Positions 27,103 through 36,960 of a DNA stretch of 64,000 nt are shown one piece after another; positions within the stretch are counted from its first letter, which is position 1; every line of letters begins with the position of its first letter. Below the pieces are notes generated by a model that ran no database searches, was not told the DNA's origin, and saw only the letters and a program-made list of their open reading frames with translations. The DNA is from Nymphaea colorata (taxonomy: Eukaryota > Streptophyta > Magnoliopsida > Nymphaeales > Nymphaeaceae), in contig NC_045149.1 in NCBI RefSeq assembly GCF_008831285.2, forward strand, positions 19,669,035 to 19,733,034, read 5' to 3'. A program made the position numbers and the translations under genes.

Positions 27103-27229
27103 TTATGTTTTTGTGTCTTAAGATGGTAAGACGCGACATACAAGTTGAATGGTACATCGTTGTCACTATGTTTATGTGTTTTAAGATGGTAGGGCGCGAC
27201 ATGCAAGTTGAAGGGTGCATAGTTGCTAT
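27103..27229. repeat. Two-copy tandem repeat, period about 64 bp
   Basis: Copies at 27103-27166 and 27167-27229 share TTAAGATGGTA, GCGCGACAT/ACGCGACAT, CAAGTTGAA and GGTACAT/GGTGCAT in the same order. They differ at about a dozen positions, so the duplication is not recent. Confidence 0.8.
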
Positions 27230-27612
27230 CGCTGACATTAACACAACTCATGATCCCGAAAGCAGAGAAAAACAGGGGGGCCTTTGGGTCATTTTCAGAC
27301 AGTAGAATTAATACTTATCCCTCAACTTCAACTATTGCGCCCACTAGGTGACAACCAGCCAAGAAGCTCTACCTCGGCTCCTTAAAGCTCAGCTCGAACA
27401 AGTTTGAGCAATCTTTTTTGCTAAATGAGTCGAGCTCGAGTTGATTGTTCCACTTGTATTTATTATCGAATCAAGTTTTCATTTCTTTCAAATAAACTCT
27501 GTAACTCAACTTGGCTCGAACAATGTATTTATTCTGCATGCATAAGGTACGTTTTTTTTTTATCTAAACTCGGGTTTTCAATCAACAAAAACTACACCCA
27601 CCCTCTTGAGTT

Positions 27613-27817
27613 GGTGTTTGGATGACACCCCAAAACATTGTTTTAAAATGGAAACCAAGTTTTGGTACCAATTTTGAGTATTTGAATGTCGTCGCAACTG
27701 AGTTTGAAAAAAAACACAGCTTTGACAAAACGTGGTTTTGTAAAATGCAGTGAAAACCCCGATTCCTCCTCGAGTTATCCGCAAAAAAACTAAGTTTTGA
27801 ATGTCACCTAACAAACC
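27613..27817. mobile_element. hAT-like MITE with inverted ends
   Basis: The left end reads GGTGTTTGGATGACACC. The reverse complement of the right end reads GGTTTGTTAGGTGACATTC. About 205 bp of non-coding DNA with CAAAAC/GTTTTG words lies between them. A related left half occurs at 55524-55640. No clear target duplication is visible, so the superfamily is a guess from the terminal words. Confidence 0.55.
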
Positions 27818-28344
27818 GCGCTTTCAAAACTCATTAAAAATATGGTTTCATAAAACTTAGTTAGATAAGACTGCCATCTAATACTTTGTAACTTTGTTTG
27901 TGGACTTTTGTTTGTTCTTAAGGTGGATTCTCATAGCGTTTCAATTTTGGTGTCTCTTTGGAACGCAATAGTGCAACCATTAACTAGTTTTAGTGACACG
28001 AAAATGTGTTTGGAACACAATGCTTAGTAGATATGTTATGAAAAATGGACTGATTCATGAAACGCTGGAAAATGCAATGTTATTGTTGTCAAATAGCCTA
28101 AATTAAATGGCAAGTGACAATATGGGAAACCGCAGTTGAGGTAAAATTTTTTCCCTTGCCTGGCAGCACAAAATTCCCAAGTTTAGTACATCCTTGAGAC
28201 CATGTTTTTTCATACTGTACATCAATGTTGCATGAATTTAACCAACCTTATGTACTATACTGATTAATCGAGATAGACTAACACGGTACATGTTAGAGGG
28301 AGCTATAGTCCCAATATTGAACTGACATATACATTTCATAGTTC

Positions 28345-28352
28345 TATAAAAC
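28345..28352 (+). promoter_or_regulatory. TATA box candidate, LPE1
   Basis: TATAAAAC is followed about 30 bases downstream by a CT/CA-rich stretch that could be the transcription start. The LPE1 ATG lies about 500 bases downstream, so this box would imply a long leader or a leader intron. Nearer starts cannot be excluded. Confidence 0.4.
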
Positions 28353-28854
28353 CCAAAAACCAAGGGCCACAACACAGCTTCCTCCCTCCAAAGTAAATCA
28401 TTTTTACACAACAAACCAGAAGGTCGTCATCCTCTAAATCAATCTCTTCTTTATCCTACTTGACATATGTCGACATTACCGACGCAGGCACACCCCTTCC
28501 GGCCCTTCGTCGTGTCTTTCACGCATCGGGCCCTACCAGTTTACCGATGCTGCGTCGAGCTCCCCATTCCGTGGCTGTAAACCGTGGAGCGCTCTGCCAC
28601 AAGATCCAACGTCTCCCTTTCACTAAAATTGCAAGATTTCTGGATATCCCAAGAAACAGGTCTCGCGAGTAGAAACGACTAGAAATTTCTATAATCATTT
28701 CGAGATTTCCAGATAGATTTCAAGCCTAGGCGGCACTGGTCTCTGATTGGGACGAATGTTAATATGGTTCTCCAAGACAGAACAGTATATGAGTCTGTAT
28801 GGATGAGAACAGCCCATTGATTATTCCATCTTCACAGTCGCAGCCTTGTCCCAA

Positions 28855-31083
28855 ATGCAGACAATGAGTGTATTTCCGTCGAATTTGGAGTATTTGGACG
28901 CACCCAAGTCTCAATGTGAGCACAGCGGTTCTTGCATCCCCAGGCGGAGGAGGAGACAATTGGTTTTTGGTGCCTCGGTTAGATGCAATAGCTATAGGGA
29001 TTGCTTTCCAAGTAATGGCTTCAGTTTGTCTTCTTCCTTCGGCAATCCAAGGGTCTACCAGTGTATGCAATGCCACTCTAGAGGTGGGTTTCTTTTGCAC
29101 TTCTATGATAAGGTTGACTTTGGTTTCAATGTTGAGTTTGAGAACCATCATCATTTGAGGGTACCTTCTGCTTTAGCGTGGCTTGAGCAAGAACCCTCCG
29201 TCTGCGAGCAAATTGATGACGAAAAGGATGATGTTTGTAGCAAGGCTGTCGATTGGAAGCTGGACTCAGTTGTGGGTACAGAATCTGAAGACGGGTATGA
29301 AGGAAAAAGTGAGAATAACGTTTCATCCAATACAGAAGGAGGAAACAGAGGTTTCGTTAATCGCAGAAGTTCCAGAATTGACGTCCGGGCTCTTGCGCAG
29401 AGATTAAAATTTTCAGAAGGTGTGGAGGACGTGGAAAAGGTTTTGAAGGGGATGGAACTGCCTCCTCCTGTATATTGTTCAATGATTAGGGGTTTCGGGA
29501 TCGACCGGAGGCTGTCGCCTGCATTCGCCCTCGTTGAATGGCTTAAGAAAAAGAAGGAAGCCGGTCGTGCTGATGTGCTAAACATTTATATATACAACAG
29601 TCTCCTTGGTGCAGTCAAGGCATCTGAGCAGTTTGGTGAAACAAGAAGGGTCTTGAATGACATGGAGGAGCAGGGGATCCTTCCAAACATTGTCGCTTAC
29701 AATACATTGATGGCTATCTACTTAGAGCAAGGAATGATTAGAGAGGCACTCAACATTTTCGAGGAGATTCCATCAAAAGGCCTTTCTCCTAGTTCAGTTT
29801 CTTACTCAACAGTATTGCTGGCATACCGAAAAATGGAAGATGCAAGTGGCGCAGTTCGGTTTTTTGGTGGGATACAAGAGATGTACAGGGATGGAGAATT
29901 TGGACGAGACTCAACTGAAGACTGGGAAAGGGAATTCCATAAGATTAAGAATTTCACTATCAAAATTTGCTACCAGGTAATGCGGACATTGCTTGTCAGC
30001 GGGGAAAATGTTACTCTGGATATCCTAAAACTTTTCAATGATATGGACAAGACGGGCCTTCAGTTCAGCAGAGCTGAGTATGAACGTTTGGTGTGGGCTT
30101 GCACAAGCGAAGATCATTTCTCTGTAGCAAAGGAAGTTTATACAAGAATAAGAGAGAGTGGACCAGAGATAAGCCTATCAGTTTGTAACCACGTTATCTG
30201 GTTGATGGGGAAGGCTAAGAAATGGTGGGCGGCCCTGGAGATCTATGAGGAGTTGCTGGACAAGGGACCGAAGCCGAACAATTTGTCATACGAGCTTATC
30301 GTATCTCACTTCAATGTTCTACTCACAGCAGCCAAGAAAAGAGGAATCTGGAAATGGGCAGTGAGACTGATAGAGAAAATGCAAGACAAAGGTCTAAAAC
30401 CGAGTAGTCGGGAGTGGAACTCTGTTCTGATTGCATGTGCAAGGGCTTCCGAAGCATCGGTGGCAGTTCAGATATTCATGAGGATGGTGGAGCAGGGTGA
30501 AAAGCCAACAATTCATTCTTATGGGGCTTTGCTTAGTGCACTTGAGAAAGCTAAGATGTATGATAAAGCTATCACTGTCTGGCAGCATATGTATAAAGTC
30601 AATGTCCAGCCAAATTTATATGCATATACAACCATGGCCTTGATCTATATTGGAAATGGGAACTACAAGAACGTGGATGCACTTGTGCAAGAGATGGTTT
30701 CACGTGGAATTGAGCCAAGTGTTGTCACTTTTAATGCCATAATCAGTGGCTGTGCACGTAATGGCTTGGGAAGTGTTGCATTTGAATGGTTTCACCATAT
30801 GGAAGTTAGGGGTGTTGCACCAAATGAGATAACATATGAAATGCTGATCGAAGCTCTTGCCAAAGATGGCAAACCAAGACTTGCATATGATGTCTACTTG
30901 AGAGCAAGAAATGAAGGAAAGATTCTTTCTTCCAAAGCCTACGATGCTATCTTGATGTCCTCACAGACTTATAATGCAAGCATAGACGCAAGTCTTTTGG
31001 GACCTCGGCCTCCTGGAAGGAGGGTGGATGGAAAGACTAGCTCAGAATTATTTGGTGTAGAAGATGCGGCTAGAAGAGGATGA
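28855..31083 (+). CDS. LPE1: LPE1-like P-class pentatricopeptide repeat protein, chloroplastic
   Basis: The product is 742 aa, with no intron in the coding region. In Arabidopsis, LPE1 binds the psbA 5' UTR and, with HCF173, activates translation of photosystem II protein D1 in a light-dependent way. The start is the ATG giving MQTMSVFP; the frame extends 9 bases upstream only through a TTG, and the Arabidopsis protein begins with a similar MQALSILP. Residues 1-60 are transit-peptide-like. A conserved block follows at about 174 (RIDVRALAQRL, then MIRGFG). Tandem PPR motifs cover about 243-705, with anchors such as PNIVAYNTLM, LSVCNHVIWLMGKAKKWWAA, PTIHSYGALLSALEKA, PNLYAYTTMA, PSVVTFNAIISGCARNG and PNEITYEMLIEALAKD. 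The end SLLGPRPPGRR matches the family. It is transcribed divergently from CTF18. A decayed copy of its 3' end lies 1.7 kb downstream. Confidence 0.88.
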   Translation: MQTMSVFPSNLEYLDAPKSQCEHSGSCIPRRRRRQLVFGASVRCNSYRDCFPSNGFSLSSSFGNPRVYQCMQCHSRGGFLLHFYDKVDFGFNVEFENHHHLRVPSALAWLEQEPSVCEQIDDEKDDVCSKAVDWKLDSVVGTESEDGYEGKSENNVSSNTEGGNRGFVNRRSSRIDVRALAQRLKFSEGVEDVEKVLKGMELPPPVYCSMIRGFGIDRRLSPAFALVEWLKKKKEAGRADVLNIYIYNSLLGAVKASEQFGETRRVLNDMEEQGILPNIVAYNTLMAIYLEQGMIREALNIFEEIPSKGLSPSSVSYSTVLLAYRKMEDASGAVRFFGGIQEMYRDGEFGRDSTEDWEREFHKIKNFTIKICYQVMRTLLVSGENVTLDILKLFNDMDKTGLQFSRAEYERLVWACTSEDHFSVAKEVYTRIRESGPEISLSVCNHVIWLMGKAKKWWAALEIYEELLDKGPKPNNLSYELIVSHFNVLLTAAKKRGIWKWAVRLIEKMQDKGLKPSSREWNSVLIACARASEASVAVQIFMRMVEQGEKPTIHSYGALLSALEKAKMYDKAITVWQHMYKVNVQPNLYAYTTMALIYIGNGNYKNVDALVQEMVSRGIEPSVVTFNAIISGCARNGLGSVAFEWFHHMEVRGVAPNEITYEMLIEALAKDGKPRLAYDVYLRARNEGKILSSKAYDAILMSSQTYNASIDASLLGPRPPGRRVDGKTSSELFGVEDAARRG

Positions 31084-32360
31084 TACTTGCAAATGGAGGA
31101 GTACGAATGATGTGAAGAGATAAACATGTAATTGAAAGTTAGGGCTGCAATATCAACTGGCTTGCAGTCTCTTCACTTGATGTACAGTTCCCATTATATA
31201 TAATTCACTTGATGATATTTCCAAGTTGATTTTCATGCATTTGTTTCTTATTATTTGTGCCAGAAGAAAATTGAGTTGCGTGTTTTCTTTTTCCTTGTAC
31301 CTGAGCGCTTTAAATGCTCTGCATTGACAGCCTCCATATACAAAAAATTTCTTGGATTCAACAAGAATACCAGAGATTAAATGTTACTTTCATTTAACAT
31401 CCTTTTATTCATTGTGTTATTTCGGCTTCAGGTTTTGCAGGTTCCACTAGGTACTAAATTTTGAAGCTCATAAAGATAGTTCTGATTTTTTAAATTGCAG
31501 AATTTAACATATTTCAGACCTCCATGACTACTGAACCACAAGAAGGTGCACAAAGCCGCAAACCACTATGCTGATCAAAATTAGGCAATATTTTAGTCAT
31601 TTAGTAATTTTCGGTGATGTAGACATCTATGGTATCTATTTTCTTTGCTATGTTGTGAATACTATTACGGTATTACCGTTCAATAATTCCACAGTACTGT
31701 TTCAGAATTAGCTCATCATGTCTTTAGTTTGTTTCTATTAGGTTAGCTGTTTGCATGGTTATTGTATGCTGATATATCTATTGTACTATCCAGCATAATT
31801 TAAATTCGATAATATGCACCTGCATGCAGCATGGTACTGACGTTTTCTTCAACAGAAATTTCATTTATTCATACTCATGATGTTCCATTAACATACCAAA
31901 CCAAGTTATACCTTTTATTCTACACATTTTCCTTTTCAATGATGAGTTAAATTTGATTTTTACCTTTTTCAAATGGCTTATTTGTCTGTATTTTTATTTT
32001 AAATTTCATCTGCATTAGTGAAGTGATAAATGTCGTTTTCTTTATGATTATGCTTTAGTGCATGTCTTGTCTTAATATTTGGCAAATTTATTTCTTTAGT
32101 TTGTTCTACAACTAAGCTTCTTACTGTTCTGATTGTTTCATGGTTGCCTCCTTGTTTCCTTTTCTAGCTTTGTGATGACTGTATTTTTAGCTCCCAGTTC
32201 TGAGTTTTAGGGACTTTTCCCCAGCAAATGATGTTTAAAGAGTAATATGAAAGATCGGTTCTAAACAAATATGGAACCATCTTCAAAGATAGCTGACATG
32301 ACTAAATTGGACATATGGAATATTGGAAGCATCACATGTTATATAAACAGTTTAGTTTAC
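31084..32360. repeat. 3' flank of LPE1; left copy of a tandem segmental duplication
   Basis: This contains the LPE1 3' UTR and downstream AT-rich DNA. Together with the last 290 bases of LPE1 it aligns to 32818-34630. Shared words include AATTGAAAGTTA, CCATTATATA(T/C)AATTCACTTGATG, TTGGATTCAACA(A/T)GAATAC, AGATTAAATGTTA and GTACTATCC/GTGCTATCC-GGCAT. No further gene is seen. Confidence 0.75.
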
Positions 32361-32817
32361 CTTTGATTTAGGTTGAAGTAATCTAGTTTATTTTTCAGCA
32401 TATATGCACTGAGTGACTGAAGCACTGTAAAGAATATATGAAGAAATAGGGGCACATTATTTTGATAAACAAGCACCGCTTCTACATAAATTTTGCATAT
32501 ATTCATATGTTGCATGACATGAGTTTCAGTATAGGACACCATATGACTGCGACATGGAAAATATTGAAAAACAGACACACTTGGACACACACACCATATT
32601 TTTGAAAAGGAGATAGGAGATTAAATTGTCTCTCGCAAAGCGGGGGGAGGTGGGGGGGGAGAGAGGAGCATCTCACATCCTGTTCCTCACCTTTCCAGAT
32701 TTGTTTTATAGAAAAGGAAAATATATTTTTCCTGTCAAATAAAAAATGAATGGGCCAGGGGGTTGCAGTGAAATTTGTCCCTCATTCCTCCTAGAATTTT
32801 GATTTCTGTGTGGGGAT
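32361..32817. other. Spacer between the two duplicated segments
   Basis: AT-rich DNA with a G-rich patch at 32640-32665 (GGGGGGAGGTGGGGGG-like). No gene is recognised. It is not matched in the duplicated segments. Confidence 0.4.
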
Positions 32818-33118
32818 GTGAATATGAAAGTTGGGGGTGTTACTCCAAATGAGATGGCATATGAAATGCTGCCAATTGATGGTAAACCAAGACTTGCATA
32901 TACTATCTATTAAAGAGTATGAAATGGAGGGGAACTCTCTGTTCCAAAACCTATAATGCTATCTTGAGGTTCTCACAGAATTATATTGCAAGCATAGAAG
33001 AGGGTGATAGAAATAAAGGGGTGATGCTATTTACTTTTGGGACCTTGGCCTCCTGGAAGGGGTGTTTCAATTAGGTCAGAATTATTTGCTGTAGAAGATG
33101 CTGCTCGAAGTGATTGAT
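32818..33118 (+). pseudogene. LPE1 3'-end pseudogene fragment
   Basis: Matches the last PPR and C-terminus of LPE1 (30795-31085), including GGGGTGTTACTCCAAATGAGAT, TATGAAATGCTG and GGGACCTTGGCCTCCTGG, then TCAGAATTATTTG-TGTAGAAGATGC. It lost about 12 bases after TATGAAATGCTG and has an in-frame TAA after CTATCTAT. It also gained about 25 bases before TTTTGGGACC and shifts frame. Only the final ~95 codons are present, with no promoter or start. It is a dead relic of a tandem duplication, not a second gene. Confidence 0.85.
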
Positions 33119-34630
33119 ACAAAAATTGAGAAATGGAGGACTATGAGTGATGTGCAGAAATAAATAATGCAATTGAAAGTTACACATAAAAAATGACTGG
33201 CTTCAGCTGTTACTTCACTTAATGTATATTTTCCATTATATACAATTCACTTGATGCCATATTCAGGCAATTTTTTATGGGCTCAGTTATTATTTCCATC
33301 AGAAGTAAGTAGATTTGCATGTTCCTTGTTTCTTTTATCCGAAAGCTTGGAAATCTCTTTATTCACATCCTCCGTATACAACTTGCTGCTTGGATTCAAC
33401 ATGAATACTAAATATTAAATGTTATTTTTCATTTAATGTTTTTGTGTGTCTTGCTCCTTTCTGGCTTCAGTTTAGGTAGTGAATTTCTGCCTAATAAAAG
33501 GGAATTGGTTCAATCTCAAACATGACTATTGAACAGCAAGAAAGAAGCAAGTTTCTCTGTTGGTTAAAGTTAGAGTTTAAACCCATTGTCACAAATGCGA
33601 TTCTCGGGTTGTTATAGTTAAGGTTTCCATCTAGCACTAAATAGAAACTTGAAATTGTATTTTTCTTAGGAAATCTTGGAATAAAAAACCAATGTCATAA
33701 AAAAAGTAATGAAGATATGAGCTTTTCTACTATTTTTCTTATGAAAACATTGATAAAAAAGTCAAAAACAGTTACTGAAATGTTAAAAGAGAAAACAAAT
33801 ATAAATATACTAACAGATTCTTATAAAAACCTCACAAGAAAATTCTGGTCGTTTTGCTTGGGTGATAACTTCAAAATATCACAATAAATTCCTTTTCTTT
33901 TATAACTACTTTTTGGACATATTTTGAAAATATCACAAGTATTTGTGATGATGATTAAAGCTAGGCAGTATTCCAATGATTCAATAAATAACATCTATGT
34001 TGATGTCTATGATATTTATTTTTTTAGCACTACAGTTGTCTGGTTCATTGAGATTTTATAAGGCCGTGTGAATTGCTGTTGCATATTCAGCAACTATTAC
34101 TTCCTCTAACATTATTGTCTTTTAATGAATTATCCCGATCCTTATCACCAACTTTAGTTTAATTTCAGAATAGCACATCATATTTGATTTTGATTCCATT
34201 TTTATTAGGTCAGCGTTCTGTGAGGCTGTAGTCTGCTGATAATTACTATTGTGCTATCCGGCATGATCTAAATTTGTTAATTTTATCTGCATCCTGCAGG
34301 TTTTTTATTCTGCATAGATTTTGATTTGCTTTCATAATCATGATGTTTCATAAATATATTCTTAAATCATGGTATATGGTTCTTCTATATAAATCCCTTT
34401 CAAGTTTTTGATATTCATTTTTGTCCTTTTACCAAATGGCTTACTCACCATCCCTGGCTCTCAGTTTAGGATCCTTTCCTCCAGAGTATTGAAAAATAAG
34501 GTAAAAAATACTTAAAAAAATCTGCATATGTTCATCATGTGGAGGGTCGGAGGCAGACATGAGTGAATGTGGTATCTGAAATATTGGGTCCATCAAATGG
34601 TTTGGAAACTGTTCACTTTGCCTATTTCTC
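33119..34630. repeat. Right copy of the LPE1 downstream duplication, with an internal insertion
   Basis: Continues the match to 31086-32360. The match breaks at about 33545-33965, where AT-rich DNA is inserted, and resumes with GGTCAGCG-like/GGTTAGCTG and CTGATAATTACTATTGTGCTATCC. The ends near ATATTGG(G/A)... at 34580 and 32315 also match. Divergence is large, with many indels. Confidence 0.7.
33580..33955. mobile_element. AT-rich insertion with short inverted ends
   Basis: This block is absent from the left duplicate. The left end carries TGTCACAAATGCGATT and the right end carries its approximate inverse, AAGTATTTGTGATGATG. The interior is A/T-rich with AAAAAGTCAAAAACAG words. It is probably a MITE that landed after the duplication. 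Borders are approximate. Confidence 0.4.
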
Positions 34631-36280
34631 TGTTGAATTGTTCTATTTTGTTTTGAAGGTCATGCACCATATCACTATAATGAGAATTGCCAAAGAGACA
34701 TTGGAGACCATGCTTTACTAAAGAAAGCACCTACTTTGCATGGATTAGGCATATAATAGATGTGAAAGAAAGCAGTCCTGCATGGATCATTTGTGGCAAT
34801 AGGGAAACATGGATAACAGCATCTTCAGATCGGTCCATCTTCAGATCCCACCTAAACCATTTTTTACTTCCAATAAATATTTGTGCATAAGTACTTTCTG
34901 AAGATTTAACTATTTCCTCTTGTTATTCCGAAAACCCAACTTATAAGAAACAGCTGAATGCAGAATCCAGAACATCCAGGTTGCAGTCGATGGGATCCTC
35001 TCCAAAAACTCGTGCTGCTTTATTCTTTTCTCCAGACAATCAAGATATTTATTATGGCAGCTCTTGGTGCTCATTTTGAGAAAAAGCCCTGTGCAGAAGC
35101 AGTGGGAAATCTAAATCACCAATGTTGAAAGCAAGGGAATGAGCAAAAGCTATCATGCAGCAACATCATATTTGCTCTCATAAAGAAGCTCATAAGCAAA
35201 GGTTGTGGCTCCCATTTTCTCACCATTGGTAATCTAGCTCTTTCATGCCTGCTGGACAGAATAAACATAGCAATCTCATCCTAAAATTGTTTGTTTAGAT
35301 GCATTGGAGTGGCTTATCTAAGTTAGCCTCCAATTGCGAAGTCATTGTCTTCATGAACATTGCTTTTTGCCATTCTGAGAAACTAATGATATCAGATTTA
35401 TTTGCACCAAGTTGTTTTAATTGAAAAGACCAATTTCACTTGATTTAACAAATAATTTACGAATTATGTGTGCTTTCTGCCAATTTCCCATGCATATTCT
35501 CGATGGCTTTTCCAGTGAGAGTATGCTTTATGACTCTCCGTGGATAACTAATAAGATTTGAGTGCACATGGTTAAACGTTTCAATTACAATCATTTCACA
35601 AGGGAAGTTTCCAAGACTGCTGTGAAGTTCTCTTCTTTTGGCTCCACACTTGGAAAGCCTATTAATAGATCTTCCCTTTTAAAATCTTGCAGTTCTCGGC
35701 AACATCAGACCCTGAAGCATGGTGTCCAAGTTTTTGCAGTTAAATTATCAGTTTTATTTAACTAGAAGTATAGCTGTCAAAAATCCTTGTCATTCTTGCC
35801 ACCTAAAACATAAATTGGTCTTGTACTTGTTTGCTCGGTGTTATGAGTGAATCATTCTGTGGCAAGCTGAATTTGTGTGTGCATGAATCCCTGGTTTACT
35901 AAGGTATACTTTTTGCAGAACTGGTTTTAACACCTGCTAATGATGGGACTTTTCAGATTGGATGGTAATGTTGATCTTCAGAATCATACGGTAATGAGTT
36001 AAGAGTGCAGAACATGTATGTGGTCCAACATTGAAGCCTACATTCACAGGAAGGGAGAACAGTCGAGTGTATCATAAATAATAGAAATGCTAAGGTTTGA
36101 TGGAAAGAGACGTTAAGGACAAGGTGACTTAGTAAAGTGGTAGGAAATGGTGTCCAAAAACTCCGGACAGGGGAGGTACTAATCTTAATAAGAGAAAGTA
36201 CGCATGGTCTGAGAAGGCAATAGGGTCTAGGGAGTTGATACAGGTTTAAAAGGATAATACGAAGTGGGCTCTGTCACTCC
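34631..36280. other. Intergenic DNA, no gene recognised
   Basis: AT-rich sequence with short chance ORFs only. No protein family, RNA gene or clear repeat could be assigned. The 36050-36250 part is more purine-rich and may belong to the retroelement relic on its right. Confidence 0.4.
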
Positions 36281-36379
36281 CAAAATCTCAAGTTGGTATG
36301 CCTATGTTGGAGAGACGTAACTTGCTAGTGATGAGAATGAACTGGTCCTTGTACTGAGGATTTGAAAGGACATCTTTAA

Positions 36380-36960
36380 GTTGCTATTGGCTTTCCCTGC
36401 ATTGGTTTTGAATCAGCTTGAGCTGTAATTTTTTCCATGATAAAATGACAATCTGCTTCTATGTGGTTAGTCCTTTCATAGAAAACATAATTGATCTGTA
36501 CACAGTTGCTGCATTTAGAGTAAGGTTATAGGTTCTTCGATCTCAAGCTTCATATCCTTTAAAACTGACTCATATAATTTGCAAGTGCCTGATGCCGTTA
36601 TTTTATATTTTACTTAGACTTGATTTAGCAATGTCCTGCTTCTTACCATGCCAAGGTGACAGGATTACCTCCTACATGCAAGCAGCACCATGTGTCGGAT
36701 TTTCTGCATGCTAATCAAGTACATGAATACCTACCACTCTTTGAGGATTCACTTGTCTTCAGGTCCTTCCCACACTTTGGTCTCACTTTTGACTTGGAAT
36801 TTTGACTTGGATCAACTGGAGTATGTGATGTCGGCTACCAATATGCATGTTTCCTTCAATAGGTTTCAGATGTACTTTGTTTGACATACGAATATGCCTA
36901 TTTTGAATGTGCAACTTCAATTCCCAATAAGAACTTGAGTTGTTCATGAAAAATTGGTCC
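36380..36960 (-). mobile_element. Degenerate Ty1/copia pol fragment (reverse transcriptase end and RNase H)
   Basis: Translated on the minus strand in shifting frames, the fragment shows copia landmarks in the correct order. First comes LLGIEVAHSK from the reverse transcriptase end (about 36905-36945). Then YVGGNPVT and KKQDIA-SS from RNase H (about 36620-36690). Last is ERTNHIEADCHFIMEK (about 36430-36480), which matches the family's HERTKHIEVDCHFIREK-type motif. Many stops and frameshifts make it non-functional. No matching LTRs were located. Confidence 0.8.

Larger units (their letters stand above)
26447..28340. other. Intergenic region between divergent CTF18 and LPE1
   Basis: No gene is seen. 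26560-26900 consists of degenerate GATTCGAA/GGATTTAAA/CCAAATCC-like low-complexity repeats. A two-copy tandem repeat, a GAGCTCGA-rich patch (27365-27520) and an inverted-repeat element are annotated separately or in the findings. The rest is AT-rich with no recognised feature. Confidence 0.5.

Noticed and set aside
27103-27229. Direct repeats that might suggest an array
   Set aside because: Only two adjacent copies without spacers, in a plant nuclear genome. This is not a CRISPR.
29151-29585. Minus-strand ORF of 144 codons
   Set aside because: It is the antisense shadow of LPE1, with no recognisable domain.
32640-32665. G-rich patch as a G-quadruplex promoter element
   Set aside because: No gene starts nearby, and it lies between two decayed duplicate segments.
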